The notes: generated by a model from the letters alone, not told the origin. A stretch of 64,000 nucleotides of DNA from Tetrahymena elliotti 4EA (GCA_000231825.2 JH720358.1:448718-512717), one strand, 5' to 3'; shown: positions 36,221 to 53,063, counted from the first letter of the stretch. A program made the numbers and translations.

Positions 36221-39200
36221 ATGGCTGATAAAAACGTAGTTAACGATGCTACAAAATAGCCAGTCGAACAACCTCAAAATGGTTAGACGACTACCTAAAA
36301 TTAGCAGACATTTAATCCTAATAAAAAGGAAGAAAAAAAGAAAGGTTTCCCACCAGATTATAGAAGGAGAAGAATCAACAAAATAAAGCTAATCGAAAGG
36401 TTTTTGCTAGAAGAAGAGATTTATTAAAATATAGATACAAGCTTCTAGGCAGATGTCAAATATTTAGATGAACTTGATTACCATTTGGGTGATTTCGTTT
36501 TTAAACTCAGAAACCCTGATCACCCTTCTTTTGAATATGAAAAACCATCATCACTGGAAATAAAAAATTTAATTGACAAGAAGAAAAAAAAGCCTCCAAC
36601 AATGAAATTTAGCTCATTATCTAAGATGGCTGATTTAATTTTACATGCAGATACTCCATTTGAAACAGTGAGATCAGAAAATCACTTAATTAGTTTAGCA
36701 ATGTTTAGAGCTTTCAAAAGAATTTATGACTATGTTAAAATTCGTGATGACCAAAACTAAGAAGAATATAATTAACTGAAAGAAAAGTACTAAGAATAGA
36801 ATGAAAAATAATTCATGATCAAGTACACATCTGATAATCTTAATGTATTTGAAACTATTCCTAAACCTCCTAAAGATAGAAAGAAAAATAGGCAATACAA
36901 AAAGACTAATATGATAGTAGATGATGAAGGTAAAATATAAATAAATAATAAGTTATTTATCTACTTGTGATACACTCGAATTTTAAAATTTTCAAGGAAT
37001 ATTAGTAGATAAAAAAATATTTTTCAGCATTTTGATTACAACATTTGATAATTTTTATTCTTTGCTTGATATTTTTTGAAATCTTTTTTTGAGAGATTTT
37101 AAGAAATAAAATAATAAAAAAAAGCCAAAAGTTTGTTTCATTTTTGGGTTAAATATTTTTTGCTTTTTCAATAGGTTATGCTAACACTTTAAAAAATGAC
37201 ATAAAAATACCAATAGCAAATAAGGCAGGTGAAGGAAGATTTGATTAAAGAATTCCTTATTTAAAGAAAGATTAAAGTGGTAAATGGGTTAGAACTGACA
37301 ATCCTGTTTCTGATTTTACAACTCTTTTTAGGAATTATTTGATTTACAAATTAGCTGTTTAGGGTGGGTTTAAAATGAGATAATTTATTTCTTAAAATGG
37401 AGAGTTTTTTTATATTGTTCTTTATACTTCATTCGAGAATTTAAAGGCTTAGGCATCTATTATGAGTTTGAATAAAACATTTTCTTTGACTTAAACAGAT
37501 ATATTTTCTTTAGAGCCAGTTGACTCTAGATTGAGACCTCTTCGTTTGAATCATCAATTAAGGTTGCTGACTCCCGAAATCAAAGATCTTGATTAGGCTA
37601 AACTATAGATTATCAAAAATGAAAGATAGAAAAGAGAACAATTGAAAGATAAATTAGTACACGAAAGATATACAAAAGAGTTAGAAAAGTAAATGTAAAA
37701 ATATAAAGGACATAGGTTTATTTCTGATTCAGATTTCTAAATTATTCTAGATATAAAAGTAGAAAAAATAGCACTCTCTCCCAACTAAGTTGACTAATAT
37801 ATTGATAAATAAATGGAAAAAAAACTTAATGTCTTTTATGAAGATGAAAGAAATATCTTATTAGAAAAATAAAAAATTTTAAGTGAAACAATTACAAATG
37901 AAAGAATTAAAATTAAAAAATAAATTATTAAAGATATGGAAAGTATACCTTTGCTTTAGCATTCAGCATTTGCTCGTAGGTATGTTAACAGTAAACCAAT
38001 CTCTAAAAGGAATGAAGCTTTTTAAGATTTGCAATTATCAATTCTGGAGCTTCTTTTTCGTATTGATTTGAAATTACTTTCTTTTGAATGTGGCTCTTCA
38101 TATCTTCAAACAAAAGAAGAAATTCAAGGTAACTCATTTATTCATCCATTCTAATAAAATGCTAAAATCTTTTACAGAATTTCATATACCTTAAATAGAT
38201 GTTCATACCATTTAGAAAAATATTATGCAAATAACCCATAAAAAATATTTTTTTTACAAAAAAAAAATTGGATAAAAATTTCTTTGAGCCTTAATTAATG
38301 AGGATTTATAGTGAGAATAACTAAAAGTTAAAAAACAATTTAAGCTTATTTCAACAACATTCTTTTTATTTTTTTATGTAAAAATAAATTAAATAGCAAT
38401 CTGAACATTAAAACTGACCAAAAAAATCAATCTAAATATTAAAATTATTTTTTTATTCACTTTTATTAACAATCTTAACTGAAATTTTTGAATAAATTAC
38501 TAAAAAATTAATTTTTTATTAGAAAATAGTGAAGAATCAATGAGCGTTTATTAAGGATATCAAAATTATCTAGAAATTTTGAATGAACTTATACAAAAGG
38601 TTAGGGAAAAATACAAAGATAAAGAAGTTTATGAGATAGATTCATATGCTTTAAAATAGATTTTAGATACTAAGAGACCTGTTGATTTAAAGACTTTGCT
38701 AGGAAGAAATAAAAGAAAGCAAAAGACATATATTGTCAAAAAGATTAGGACAACTCCATAAGAAGAACCTATAGAAATTTATGTAAAAGTGTTTTTTTTT
38801 CCTAATTTGTGATTATCTTATTTTAATTTAATAGATTCCTGCTGCTAATTGGAAAAAATACATTTATGGAAATATGCAATAAGAAATATATGAAGCATTT
38901 ATGTAGGCTCTTAGAAGAGCTTAAAAAGGTCCTAATGGTAGATATATTAAAACTATTTGGGATTATTAGGGCTAGCCTGTTTAGTAAATATTTGGTGATT
39001 ATATTTATGTTCCAAGCTCAAAGAGGATTCGTAACAAAATACTTCTTGATAATTGTTGGTAGAGATAGCCAATAAATTTAAATGAAAAAATGGAAATATT
39101 TAACAAGATGGAAAGAATTAAAATAACCACTTAGCTCTTAGTTAGTAAGAATTTTTTTTTAAATTGAGTTAACTTTTCTTTAAAAATTAAAGGCTTGTTT

Positions 39201-41092
39201 GATTTCTCAAAGCTTAAAACATAAGAAGATTTAATTTATGACTATTTCCCTTTACATGATAAATACTTGCTTTTTGGAACTCGTTAATATTCTGACATCT
39301 TCAGAAAGATTATTAAAGAAAAGATTAAGTAAGACTATCCTAGTGAGGAAGATTATAAATTTTAAATAACCAAATCTGATCATTAATATGAACTTTAAAT
39401 TAAGAATCACTCAATGATTACAAACTTGTGTTTATTACCAAACTGGAGTCCATTATTCTTGTTTAATGTACCTGAATAAGAAGTTTGTGATTATTTTGGA
39501 GAAAGAGTAGCTCTTTACTTTACATTTTAAAGCTTTTACTTTAAAGCATAATTTTCTGTAGCTTTATTGAGTAGTCCTATTTTTATTGTTTATGAGTACT
39601 TTGGACAAACTGATAAAGGATTAGCAGCATAAATAGCTGGTCTAGTCCATATTTTTATTGTTGTTATTTGGTCCAATATTTTCTATGGATAATGGGTCTA
39701 TAGAGAAGCAGAGTTTGCTCTGAAATACAATCAATCTTAAACTGATGAAGATGAAGACATAAGGTAAAAAATAAATAGAAAATCTCATATATTTATATTT
39801 TTTTATTTATTAAATAGGCCAGGCTTCAGAGGGCAGTATGAACGTTCAATTACATCAAATAAATTAAATGATTACAGTTATGACAAGAAATTAACCTCAA
39901 AGTCAGAAAGAAACTATTGGATTTTAATCTTATTGATTTTGATTGTTAACATAGTTATTATTTATGCTCTCATATATTTGCAATCGTATTTTGATGAGAA
40001 CAGCACTTTAGAATCTGGTTAAACTTTTATTGGTTTGAACATTTTAATTCCAACAATTATTCTTGAATTCATTTTTTGGGTTGAAGAGTATCTTTTCAAG
40101 ATATTTGCCTTATTTACATGTAGAGAAGCTAATTTCAAAACTACTAAGGAATTTGAATAGAGCTATTCAACTAAGGTCTTTACTTTTATATTCTTTAACC
40201 ACTTAGTCCCCCCAACTTTGATTTCTTTCATCATAGATTAAAATATTGGGTGTGTATAACATGATTGCTCTTATCATCTTTCTATCTATATTAGATCATA
40301 TTAATATATCATTGTAGTAAAAAGTATTCTTGAAACATTATACCCTTTGCTAAGAAGCTCTTTTCTTAATGTCACTCACTTAGTTAAATAAGTAGTTAAC
40401 AAAGATGTTGAACAAAAGTAGTAATATCTCTTTGATTAAATTAATTTAGAAATTGAAAATCAATCTGAATTGAGTAAATACTTTAATTATTAGCAAATGA
40501 ATTAATTTTTATTTTAATTTTCGAATTAGTGGATAGTGTGATAGATGAAATCGATTAGCCAACTAGAGATTATATAGAAATGTTTACTTATTATTGCTTT
40601 AATGTTACTTATGGTTTTGGTTTTCCTCTTGTGTTTGCTATTACTTTTGGTATCACATTTATTAAAATGATAGTAAGCAGAAGGCTCTTTACTAAAAGAA
40701 TTAAGAGACCAAATCCATAAAATGCTTCTACAATCGGTATTTTCAAGCAATTCATGAATTTAGGTTCTTCTTTATCTATTCTTACTTACACAGGTGTGTT
40801 CTGCTTCACAAGAAGTGAAGTTCCTGATTGGGGTCCTTTCTCTCAATTAAATGCTTTCATGTTTATTTCATTTTTCTTCTTTGTTGTGAAATTCTTTATT
40901 GATAGATATTATTCTGAGCTTGACTCTAAGACTCTAGATATCCTTAAAAGATAAGAATTTATCAGAGATAATTACACTCAAAAGAATAATCTTTCTGGTC
41001 CCTCTGCAAAAATATCTGAATCTCAACCCTTCTTCAAAATTTATGGTACTTATCTTGAAGACAAAGCAGAGTAAGTAAAAAAAAATAATTGA
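36221..41092 (+). CDS. anoctamin (TMEM16) family membrane protein
   Basis: Anoctamins are ten-helix dimeric chloride channels or phospholipid scramblases. Seven exons (36221-36929, 37175-38128, 38523-38788, 38835-39144, 39193-39763, 39818-40473, 40530-41092) sum to exactly 1,343 codons, 1,342 residues. This is longer than metazoan members because of a roughly 700-residue cytoplasmic N-terminus. Diagnostic features: CDYFGERVALYFTF before TM1, IVVIWSNIFYGQWVYREAE after TM2, and RPGFRGQYERS in the next intracellular segment. Helices with FTCREANF follow, and finally DYIEMFTYYCFNVTYGFGFP with RIKRPNPQNASTIG and RSEVPDWGPF. In an eye alignment to TMEM16A the acidic calcium ligands of helix 8 are Lys1201 and Ser1205. 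Several introns are only 46-56 bp. Confidence 0.92.
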
Positions 41093-42558
41093 AATATTAT
41101 ATAGTAGGATTTTTGTGTTTATTTATTTTTACATTATTCGTTCTCTTTTTGTTTCTTTGTAATTTAAAATTTATTTTTATCAAAACTTACCCAATTATTT
41201 TTGTTGAATTCAATAAATTAACAATATTTTATGAATTTTAATCAAATAAAACTAATTTAGCATAGAAAATCCATTAGCAGTTTTATCATATTTCAATCAA
41301 TTATTTTAAAAAATTGTAACAAATAAAAATATTTTTTATCTTGATTCATGTATTATTAATTTATTAAAAACACTATTTAGTTGAAGTGAATTTATTATTC
41401 ACATTATCAATAAATGATTTTCAATTCTTTAAATTTCATTTCATTAAAAATATCTTCTCAAACAAAAAAAATAATTTTATTTTCAAAAATAATAATTATA
41501 ATCTTGATTCATGTATGATTAGTTAATCTAACTATTTATTTTATTTTGATATACTTCCTAAAGAAAATTACTAAGATAATATACATACAAAAAAATATTG
41601 AATTTTAATTTATACAAAATATTTTACAAAAACAATATTAAGTTATTATTTCATACGAAATTAAATCTAAAAACTACTTTAAATATTTAAATAATCTTGG
41701 TTTATGACTGATTAATAATTAATTAAGCTATTTAGCTAGTATTGAAATGCTTTAATTTATTTGATCAGATTAATAAGATTTTGAATGAAAGTTAAAAAAC
41801 TGTTTTTTATCTACCTAATCTTATTTTATAAAATATTTAACTATTTAATAAATATTTCATCATCAATTAAATCAATTATTAAGACAGAGATGCTTATATC
41901 AATAAATACTAAAGAAACATTTTTAATTAATAAATAACATATCTTATCAAATTAATAAATGATTTATTAAATTATATTTTTGCATATACTTTTAAAGTTA
42001 ATTACTCTGTTTTGAATGTCTACAAATTAATGATTTATTATTAATCTTTATATTTAAATACCTTAGATTATTATTTTAAATGGAAATTAGTCAAAAATAT
42101 TTGTTATGCTATTTGTGGTTGTGGGATTAGCATTTAATTTAGATAAATAGATATTTTTAAATGTATTTCCAAAATGAAGCTAATTTGATTATTTATTATT
42201 TTTGTTATGGTTGGTGAAAAAGTAAATAGATAATATTCAGGAGCAAACAATTTAGTAATTTCGCAAAATAAAATTATGTATTAGGTTAATTTTGATTATT
42301 TATTCATTATTAGTAACAAACATATTTATTAACAATATTTTATCTGAGAGATATGAGATTAGATTATTTTGATAGTATCAATCACTATTATCTAAGTAAG
42401 ACTTGGTTTGATTGATTAAGTTAAAATACCACAAAATTTTTTTACTTATTTATCAAAGTTAAACTATTGAAGAAATCTTGTTTATTTCCTAGAAATATTG
42501 ATATAAGCAAACTATATAATTACACCTAGTTACAAAAAAACAAATCTCCTTTTCAAAT
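41093..42558. other. 1.5-kb intergenic region with diverged short repeats
   Basis: AT-rich with no gene. TCTTGATTCATGTATTATTA at 41339 recurs with one change at 41502, and a weaker third copy is near 41694. Confidence 0.5.
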
Positions 42559-45721
<3,163 letters not shown>

Positions 45722-46184
45722 AACAATTTATTAATAAATATAACTAACAAACATACTATTTTTGAATTAATTTGTATCAATAAGAAAGAAAATAAAATTA
45801 ATTATTTGGTTAAAAAGTAAAAATTTAGTAAATTCTTAACTGAAAAATTACTACTATTTTAATTAAATGTATATATAAATTAAAATATATATTTTACATA
45901 CTCTTCTTGTTTAAATTTTCGTTATAATTAATTTCATCTAATATAAATCTTTTTATTATTTCATTTAATAATTGAGGGAAAAAATAAATTAAAATATAAA
46001 AATTTTTTAGATTTAATTTTAAATAAATGTTAAAAATTTGATATGATATCTTAGTAAAAGTACAGTATTGATTATATATTTATATTAATTGATATAATAG
46101 CCTTAAGATGTTAAAGGATTTATTTTGTTTAAGTTTAATTTTAGATTATAATTATAAATTTTTTGGATTGAATAAATACAAATT
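45722..46184. other. intergenic between convergent kinase genes
   Basis: AT-rich 3' flanks; nothing else seen. Confidence 0.5.
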
Positions 46185-48566
46185 TCATGATTGAATATTT
46201 ATTTTTTCATAATTTTTATGGAGTTATTTTAAAATCGATAGCTTTGTGCTTGCATCTTTTGTTTAGTCAAATTCTTACTTTTTTAAAGCTTAGTCCTCTA
46301 AAACTTTAGAGTAATATATACAAAGCTCAAAATTTTGGCTTTTTTTAGCTTGGTCAATAAGTATTTTTAAAGATTCTACAAATTTACTAAATTTTTAATC
46401 TTCATTAAAAGGATTAATTTAACTTTTCTTTTCTTGATTTTTTAAATATTCCTAAATGTTTTTTTATTGGTTGTTTGTTGTTTTAATATATTAATTAGAG
46501 TTTTCGCTACATTTAATGTCATCTGAGACATTTGAATCTTTATCAGCAAATAAATATCCTTATGAATAATATTTAAATTTAAAAGGTTTTAAATAATTTA
46601 TTTGAGGTGCTTATGGTAGATTTATTTTTTATGAAGACAGTTCAAATTTATTTTTTAAAAGTTATTCAAAATCAGATTAGTTCACAAACTGACTCAATTA
46701 AAAATCAAATCTTTTCTAATTCTATTAATAAAAAGCTTGCATATTTATAGGTAAATCAGGATTTTTATTAAAGTAATCTTTGATGATCTCTGATTTCCAT
46801 AATTAATAGAAACTGATTCTTTGTTTTTCATCTGGGTTGATCATTTTATCAATTAATTCAAGAAGCTATTCGCTAATTCCTTAGGCTTATTCCATTTAAA
46901 TTTTCCTTTGATTAAGAATATTATCAAGCAATTCTTTTTTAGTACTCCCTGTATATGGAACACTACCATAGATAAGCTCATATAAAACTATACCTAAAGA
47001 ATATATATCTGATGTTTATGAATAAATTCTATCATTTAAAATTTCAGGAGCAATATAAAAACTCATTCCTTTATATTTGGTTTAAGCATACTAACTTCTA
47101 GATTCAAATTACTAACAGTATTTAAAGCCTCCAAGCTTATATTTAGTAATAACATTAATAGATTCATTATATTCTGATATATAAATTGACTTCAGATTGA
47201 TATTTCTATGGACTATTCTATTTTCGTGAAGCCATTTTAATGAGTTTAGAACACTGACAAGCAAAGATTGTATTTCGTATTGATTAAATTTTTTATTTTA
47301 GAATTTAAACTCAAATAGATTTCCATATTTTAAATATTCTGAAATGATGTAAAATTTATTTTTACTTGTGCTGAATAAATGAATTTTTAAAATGTTTTTC
47401 TCATTTATACTTGAAATAATTTTAAAAGCAGTTTTAATTTATTCAGTGGTTTATTCGAATTCTCTAAGCATATAATAATCTGATATGACCTATTTTACAA
47501 TAACGATATTTTTAGGATTTTCAGCATCTAAAGCTATGAAGATATTCACAAAATTATTTTGTGTTATAGGAAGTAATTTCTTTTTACATTGGTATTGAGG
47601 AAACTTATTCTAAACTTCATACAAATCAGATATTTTCTCAAAGCCTACTTTAGATTGATTAATTTCTTCATTTTAACTATGGTCTAATCTTTAGCTGACA
47701 GTAAGTTAGTTTTCAGGCTAAATCGACTTATGATTTATAATAGCACACCATTAAATTCTTTACCTTTTTTTATATTTTAGCATTTATTTGATTAAATCTT
47801 AAAAATCTTCAGAAACAGGGTTATCATTGCTAAATTATACATTTTGTTCTTTTATTTTTTTGAGAAGTTTTCTATCATTGTTTCCTTAAAATGGAAACCT
47901 CCCTTAAACCATTTAATATAAAATAACTCCAAGAGAATAGACATCCACCTCAAATCCATAAGACCTATGTTTTAAAATCTCAGGAGCCATAGTAGAAACT
48001 GTTCCTGCAAAAGTGCGTGTAATTAATTCATCTTTCATTTCTTTAGCCAATCCTAAATCTGCTATTTTTAAAATAACATTCTTATTATCCTCTACAGGGT
48101 TTCCAGTTTCCCCATTAGGAAAATGCCTCATAATATTTTCTAATTTGATATCTCTATGAATAACTAAATGAGAGTGTAAATCCTTAAATCCACTCAAAAG
48201 CTGAATAAGATATCTTTTAGCTTCTTTTTCAGAAATATATTTTTTTTATTAAATATATTTTTCTAAAGTCCCTCCATTGCAATATTCCATAGCAAGGAAG
48301 TAATTCTTTTCGCTTTCAAAAGAGTTCAATAACTTAATTATATGGTTGCTATTAATTGTAGTTAACAACTATTTCTCAGATTGAAATAGTTCTATGAGTT
48401 TTTCATTTTTCTCTATTTACTACTTTTTTACTGTCTTAATGGCAAATTCTTATCCTTTCTTAACACCTAAATACACCACTCCAAACGATCCTCTTCCTAA
48501 CTCCTTAACTACTTCATAACCAAATTTTGCTATTTCTTATGTATCCTAATTTGCTATAAAACTCAT
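46185..48566 (-). CDS. tandem protein kinase-pseudokinase
   Basis: One intronless frame of exactly 794 codons (793 residues) encodes two kinase folds. Domain 1 (about 15-275) looks active: LGRGSFGVVYLG loop, FAIKTV lysine, HRDIKLENI (Asp139), ADLGLAK in place of DFG, APEIL, DVYSLGVILY, and RI-W near its end. Domain 2 (about 310-600) keeps the fold (IVIVKQV lysine, IAPEIL, SDIYSLGIVLYELIYGSVP, KQRIS). However, it has no glycine-rich loop, HRD is HRN (Asn455), the catalytic-loop Lys/Asn are replaced (HRNINLKS), and DFG is GGF (479-481), so it should be catalytically dead. The last 190 residues are Q/N/K-rich. The pseudokinase probably regulates the N-terminal kinase or acts as a scaffold. The kinase-then-pseudokinase order is the reverse of JAKs. 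Confidence 0.93.
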
Positions 48567-49339
48567 TTAAAGTTATATTATTATTTGAGATGAGTCCTAC
48601 TTTACTCTATCCAATTAAATAATTAATTACTTTTTGCTGAATTAAAATATCTTTGCATTCTCAATCTATATCAAAATTTTAATAATATTGTAAAGGCTTA
48701 TATGGTCAGAAAAAAATTAAAGAATTCTAATAAAAAATATGTAATACCATCAAGTAAATTAAATTAATTAGAATTTTAGCCAAGCGTTCATTCATTTTGT
48801 TTAACGATTTAATATTTTATTTTATGAGAGATAATAATTATTTAAAAAAAATTTTTATTATAAATCAAGCAACAACTATCTTTAAGTTCTTTCAGCAATT
48901 ACAATTTTACCATACATTTTTTTTTGAAGGAGTTTTTATTTCAGCATATCTGCTCATCTATTAAACAAAAATTATCTTGAAATTAGTATAATTTATTCTA
49001 TTTTGTTCAACTTAATCTTTCCATCTTCATTTTTTGAAATATTTTTTAGAACTCAAAATAATCTTGAAGAAGTAGTTAGTTCTTTGATACCAAAATTATT
49101 ATTACTATATATTTTATTATCAAACTGGCTGATTGGCTCAATTAAATTAATTTATTTAAAATATTTGATAAATGATTTTTAATTCAAATAAAATATTTAC
49201 ATTTTTTAGAGATACTATTACTGAGGAAAGTAAAAAATGTGAAAAGAAAAAATAAAATTTAATTAGTTACATAATATAAGATAAATAAATCAAATAAATA
49301 AATGAGTAATAGTTAATTTATTATAATTTTTAAAATTAA
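48567..49339. other. intergenic between two minus-strand kinase genes
   Basis: Contains only the weak MATE-like remnant noted separately (48945-49224, +). Otherwise AT-rich. Confidence 0.4.
48945..49224 (+). pseudogene. possible remnant of a MATE-type transporter
   Basis: After a TTTTTATTTCAG acceptor-like sequence the plus strand reads about 91 codons to a TGA. The translation has two hydrophobic helices and segments such as FFRTQNNLEEVVSSLIPKLL and LLYILLSNWLIGS, which recall the loop and helix after the middle of MATE-family multidrug transporters. No start, no flanking exons and no conserved residues beyond that are found. It is either a decayed fragment or a chance hydrophobic frame. 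Confidence 0.22.
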
Positions 49340-52151
49340 TCATGAATTATTTTTATTTTGTAGAGAATTGATTTCAGCTGATGGTTTGCTATTGTTTTAA
49401 ATTAAATTTGAAGAATTTTATATTATATATTGAATTTATCTATTATCACTAAAGCTTTAAATAGGAGGTTGTTTATCATATCTCTCAGTCTAATACCCTT
49501 TAAAGCTAGCCAAACTCTTATTGCTTAAGATGTTGGCTGGTGTATTAAATCTGGGAGAAATAGTCTCTGCAGGTAAAGAGATGTTGTTTACCTACTCAGA
49601 TTTGTAGATTTATTTTAATTTTGTATCATTTGTAATAGCTTATGCATTCAATTTGTTCAAATTAGCTTAAATACTGCTATTATTATCAACAGCTGGAATA
49701 ATTGCTTTCTTTTATATATTTGTAGATTAAGGAGTTACTATAATATACTATTATTATTAATTAGTTGCTGAAAGTCTCACATTTGGAGTAATTGATCTCT
49801 GTACCATGAAATGTGAGGGTGAAGAAGATCTTTAGCTATGAGGATATGGACTAATTATCATGTTTCTATTTGTTCTATGGACTGGAATGTTGATTTGCAC
49901 CTAATTTTAATTAAAAGATTATAAATTTAAATGAAATATTAATTTAAATATTTTACGATTGGTTGTTCTTTGACAACTTTTTTAGAGATAAAATTGCTTT
50001 CATAAGGTTGAACTTGATTAAAGTTACCAGCATATACATTTTCTTAGGATTTATTAGTTAAAATAGTTTTTTGAGCTTAGATTGTACCAGGTTTTGTAAT
50101 TATGCTGTTAGCACTAACATTTTAATTTAGCAAGTTATTAAGTGTTATTGTTTTAATAGGAACTGGTGTTTTTTTATAGTCATTTAAGTTTATTATATTT
50201 TTTTAAGTAAGCTCGACTCTATCTGTAGCACTTCCCTATTCTTTTATGAAAGAGTGATTTTTTAAAATGTCTTTCTCTGGTTTACTGGTTAATGGCGTGG
50301 TTTATTGGATTAATTTTAAATTATTTCCTAATTGCATATGAAGGACTGGAGAAGGTGAAAGAGATCTTTAATCAGGATTCATTGGTCTGTAAACATTTGA
50401 TACTTTATATTTTAAGATATTTTCTCTATTTGGATGAAAGCCTTCTAAGCTTTAAATAAATGGCTATGGCTTGGTTTCAACATTGCTTTTGTTATTGATT
50501 ATCACTATATTCTAATTGGTGTTTCCATAAACCTAACTAATGTCTTAAAATTCATTTTATTTTAATTAAAATAAAAATTTTAAAATAAATTACTTTAAGG
50601 TTGAACATATTTTGGTTCATTAATTAATTATTTACTTTTCACAGTGTTTTCTGATTCTTCTGTTTTAAATCTTATTTATTCACTTCCCTAAATAGACGTC
50701 TAGGTTGGTGGTTTTAGCAGATATGTTAATTGGTGTTTTGGTGAGGCTAGAGTGCTTGGTTGTAAATTAATTTGCACTTATTGTGGATAAGCACTGATTA
50801 CTGCTGGATTTTATTGTTAATGAATTGTTGATGAAATTCTGCTTTATTCTGAACTAGAGTAAATAGAAGGTAGATTAGAAATCTTGGTTTAGACCTATGC
50901 TTATTGAACACTACTTTGATTTAAAGAATCTTGCTTTACATGCATATTATAACCTTCTAATTTTTTAATAATTGAATCAAATCCACTCAAACTTAAACTA
51001 GGCTTGAATATTTCTATATCAGAGAATCCTACCCCTGTTATAATTTGCTATTGATATGGTATTAATTCACTAAATAACTAACTAAATGAAGCTCTTGAAA
51101 AAGGATCTTTTTAAATCAATTTCCTAACAAACTAGAGCAAATAATCTCCATATCTTTTTCTCGCTTCTTCAAGACGCTCTTCTAAAATCTAAAATTTTAT
51201 TTCATATTTGTCCCAGTCATACAAATTACTTGAACTCTACAATGTAGCCATTTCTAAAATAGACATACCTAACCCAAATATATCATTTTTAATATAATTT
51301 ATTTAGCATAAAACATCCCTCTGCTTGAATTTCTCCAAACATTCAGGTGCTAGAAATCCATATTCATTAAAAAATCCAGCCCTCTTAAAACTATCAATAT
51401 CTGTTTATGATTGCATATAAGGAGCTACCTTAACTATCCCTTTCTTATTTATAAATATCTTCTTTGTATTTAAATCACCTAATTATATTCATGAATAAAC
51501 ATTAATAAAATCTCCAATTAACAAATTCATTTCAAATATTTTTGCTTTCTTGAACTTTTATTAGCATCTTTTTTAAATGATTTTTATAGATGAATTCTTT
51601 GTATGTTCAATAAAATTACAACTTGATAATGAAAATAAAAATAATTCTTACCTATGTGTCTATTCTGAGTTTCTAAAAAATAGCCTGCCATAACAACACT
51701 TAATATAGTTCTCCACATTTCTTCTGAAGAGAAGTTAAATTGATGTGCCGCTCTCATATCAATTTATTCTTTCAAATTTGTATAGCAATATTCAATATAC
51801 AAAGTTAACTCTTCATCAGCACTTAATTTAAATGCATAAAGCTTAATCATATTAGGATGTTCATTTAAACTAGTACCTTTTATTTTATAATCAAAATTAA
51901 TTTTATTAATCATCATGCTATTATTTACCAATATAGTTTCCATTATGATTCAAAAAAGCAGTATATGTGTTCTACTAATTAATTTTTTATAAATGTGGAT
52001 AGACTTTGATAGCTACTTAATCCTTTTCTTCAAATATCCTATTGTATATTTTGATATCACCAAGACGCGAATCTATTGTTTCCTTGTCAAATTTGTAGTT
52101 TCTAGTAAACTAATCTATGAATTCTTATCCTCTTGATTCTTAATTTCCCAT
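49340..52151 (-). CDS. divergent protein kinase / probable pseudokinase with long tail
   Basis: Five exons (52151-51929, 51876-51652, 51478-50594, 50543-49957, 49900-49340) sum to exactly 827 codons, 826 residues. The N-terminal 290 residues form a kinase-like fold: QVAIKVYPH lysine, HPNMIKLYAF, LTLYIEYC hinge, and GFLAPECL as the APE equivalent, then IFGLGMSILEMATL and DPFSRASF. No glycine loop is visible. The catalytic loop reads HIGDLNTKKIFI (Asp151 kept, Lys and Asn lost) and there is no DFG motif (VKVAPYM instead), so phosphotransfer is doubtful. Residues about 300-826 are low-complexity Q/N/S/P/T-rich sequence with many SP and TP sites, a likely target of other kinases. The start MGNQ could be N-myristoylated (Gly2). 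The gene lies 773 bp from the kinase-pseudokinase gene on the same strand. Confidence 0.9.
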
Positions 52152-52435
52152 TTTTATAGATTATTAATATCTATCAGTTCGTTGTTTGCTTTAAATTGAT
52201 GTAAATTTTTATTAAAAGATATCTTGAATTTTCAAAATTTTTCTTATTTTAATTTATTAATTTGGAAGTAACGCTTAAACAATATTTTTTACATTTTAAT
52301 GGTGGGAAGGTATTAGAAAAAATTAACAAAAAAATCTTTTAAGGCACAAATCTTAATACTTCTTTGATCAATAATAAAAATGAATATTTATTTAACTTAA
52401 ATTATGTAAATAAGGAACATTTAATTTAAAAGTTA

Positions 52436-52708
52436 TCATAAAACCACTTTATTTCTTTAATTTATTATTATAGAAGAAAATTAATCAAACTCAAATAGCA
52501 CCAAATCTTTCTTTTTGCAACAATAAATCAAAAATAAATCTTCTTTTTTTATGTTTGCATTAATTAACAATTTTATAATGAAAAATAATAATGCGAATAT
52601 TGATAATAGTACCACCATCCAAATTTCACTTGGCTTTAGAAACTCTCTTAAGTGATATTATTTTTTCTAGTGAATAAGACTCTTAATTATATCTATTTTA
52701 ATCTCCAT
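52436..52708 (-). CDS. small single-pass membrane protein
   Basis: 91 codons, no intron. The N-terminal 32 residues are basic (HQKKQYHLREFLKPSEIW). One strong transmembrane helix follows (MVVLLSIFALLFFIIKLLI), then a CCKKK motif and a short polar C-terminus ending QRNKVVL. The Cys pair next to the helix could be palmitoylated. Family unknown. The reasonable composition and clean TGA stop support a real gene, but it is short. Confidence 0.5.
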
Positions 52709-53063
52709 AATTTAGATCTTAAAATCGCAAGCTAAATTAAATAAATTTTTGATTTTTGAGTAGTGAATATAACAATTTTTTTTTTCAAAAAAAGCTTATT
52801 TAAAATGAGTTAATTTTAACAATTTTTTATCAAGTAGATATTTTGTTTTATTCAGTTTATTTTTTAAGCGTTTTTAACATATTAACTTATTCAAATATCT
52901 TAGAATTTTTAAGTTTAAGTTGATTCATTCATGAAATCAGAAATTTTAGAAATAGTGAAAAAGATTGGATAAAAAAATAGAATCGGATCTAAGGTTTGAC
53001 TGATTCAATTTATTAATTACTTAATTAGAATTTTTAACCAAAACAAAAAGATATTTATTAATT
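52709..53063. other. intergenic between divergent genes
   Basis: AT-rich upstream region of the small membrane protein and the HD hydrolase; nothing recognised. Confidence 0.5.

Noticed and set aside
49550..49925. Hydrophobic plus-strand frame resembling a transporter (with an in-frame TGA, briefly considered as selenocysteine)
   Set aside because: The minus strand here is the well-supported tail of the degenerate kinase gene; the plus frame is its shadow.
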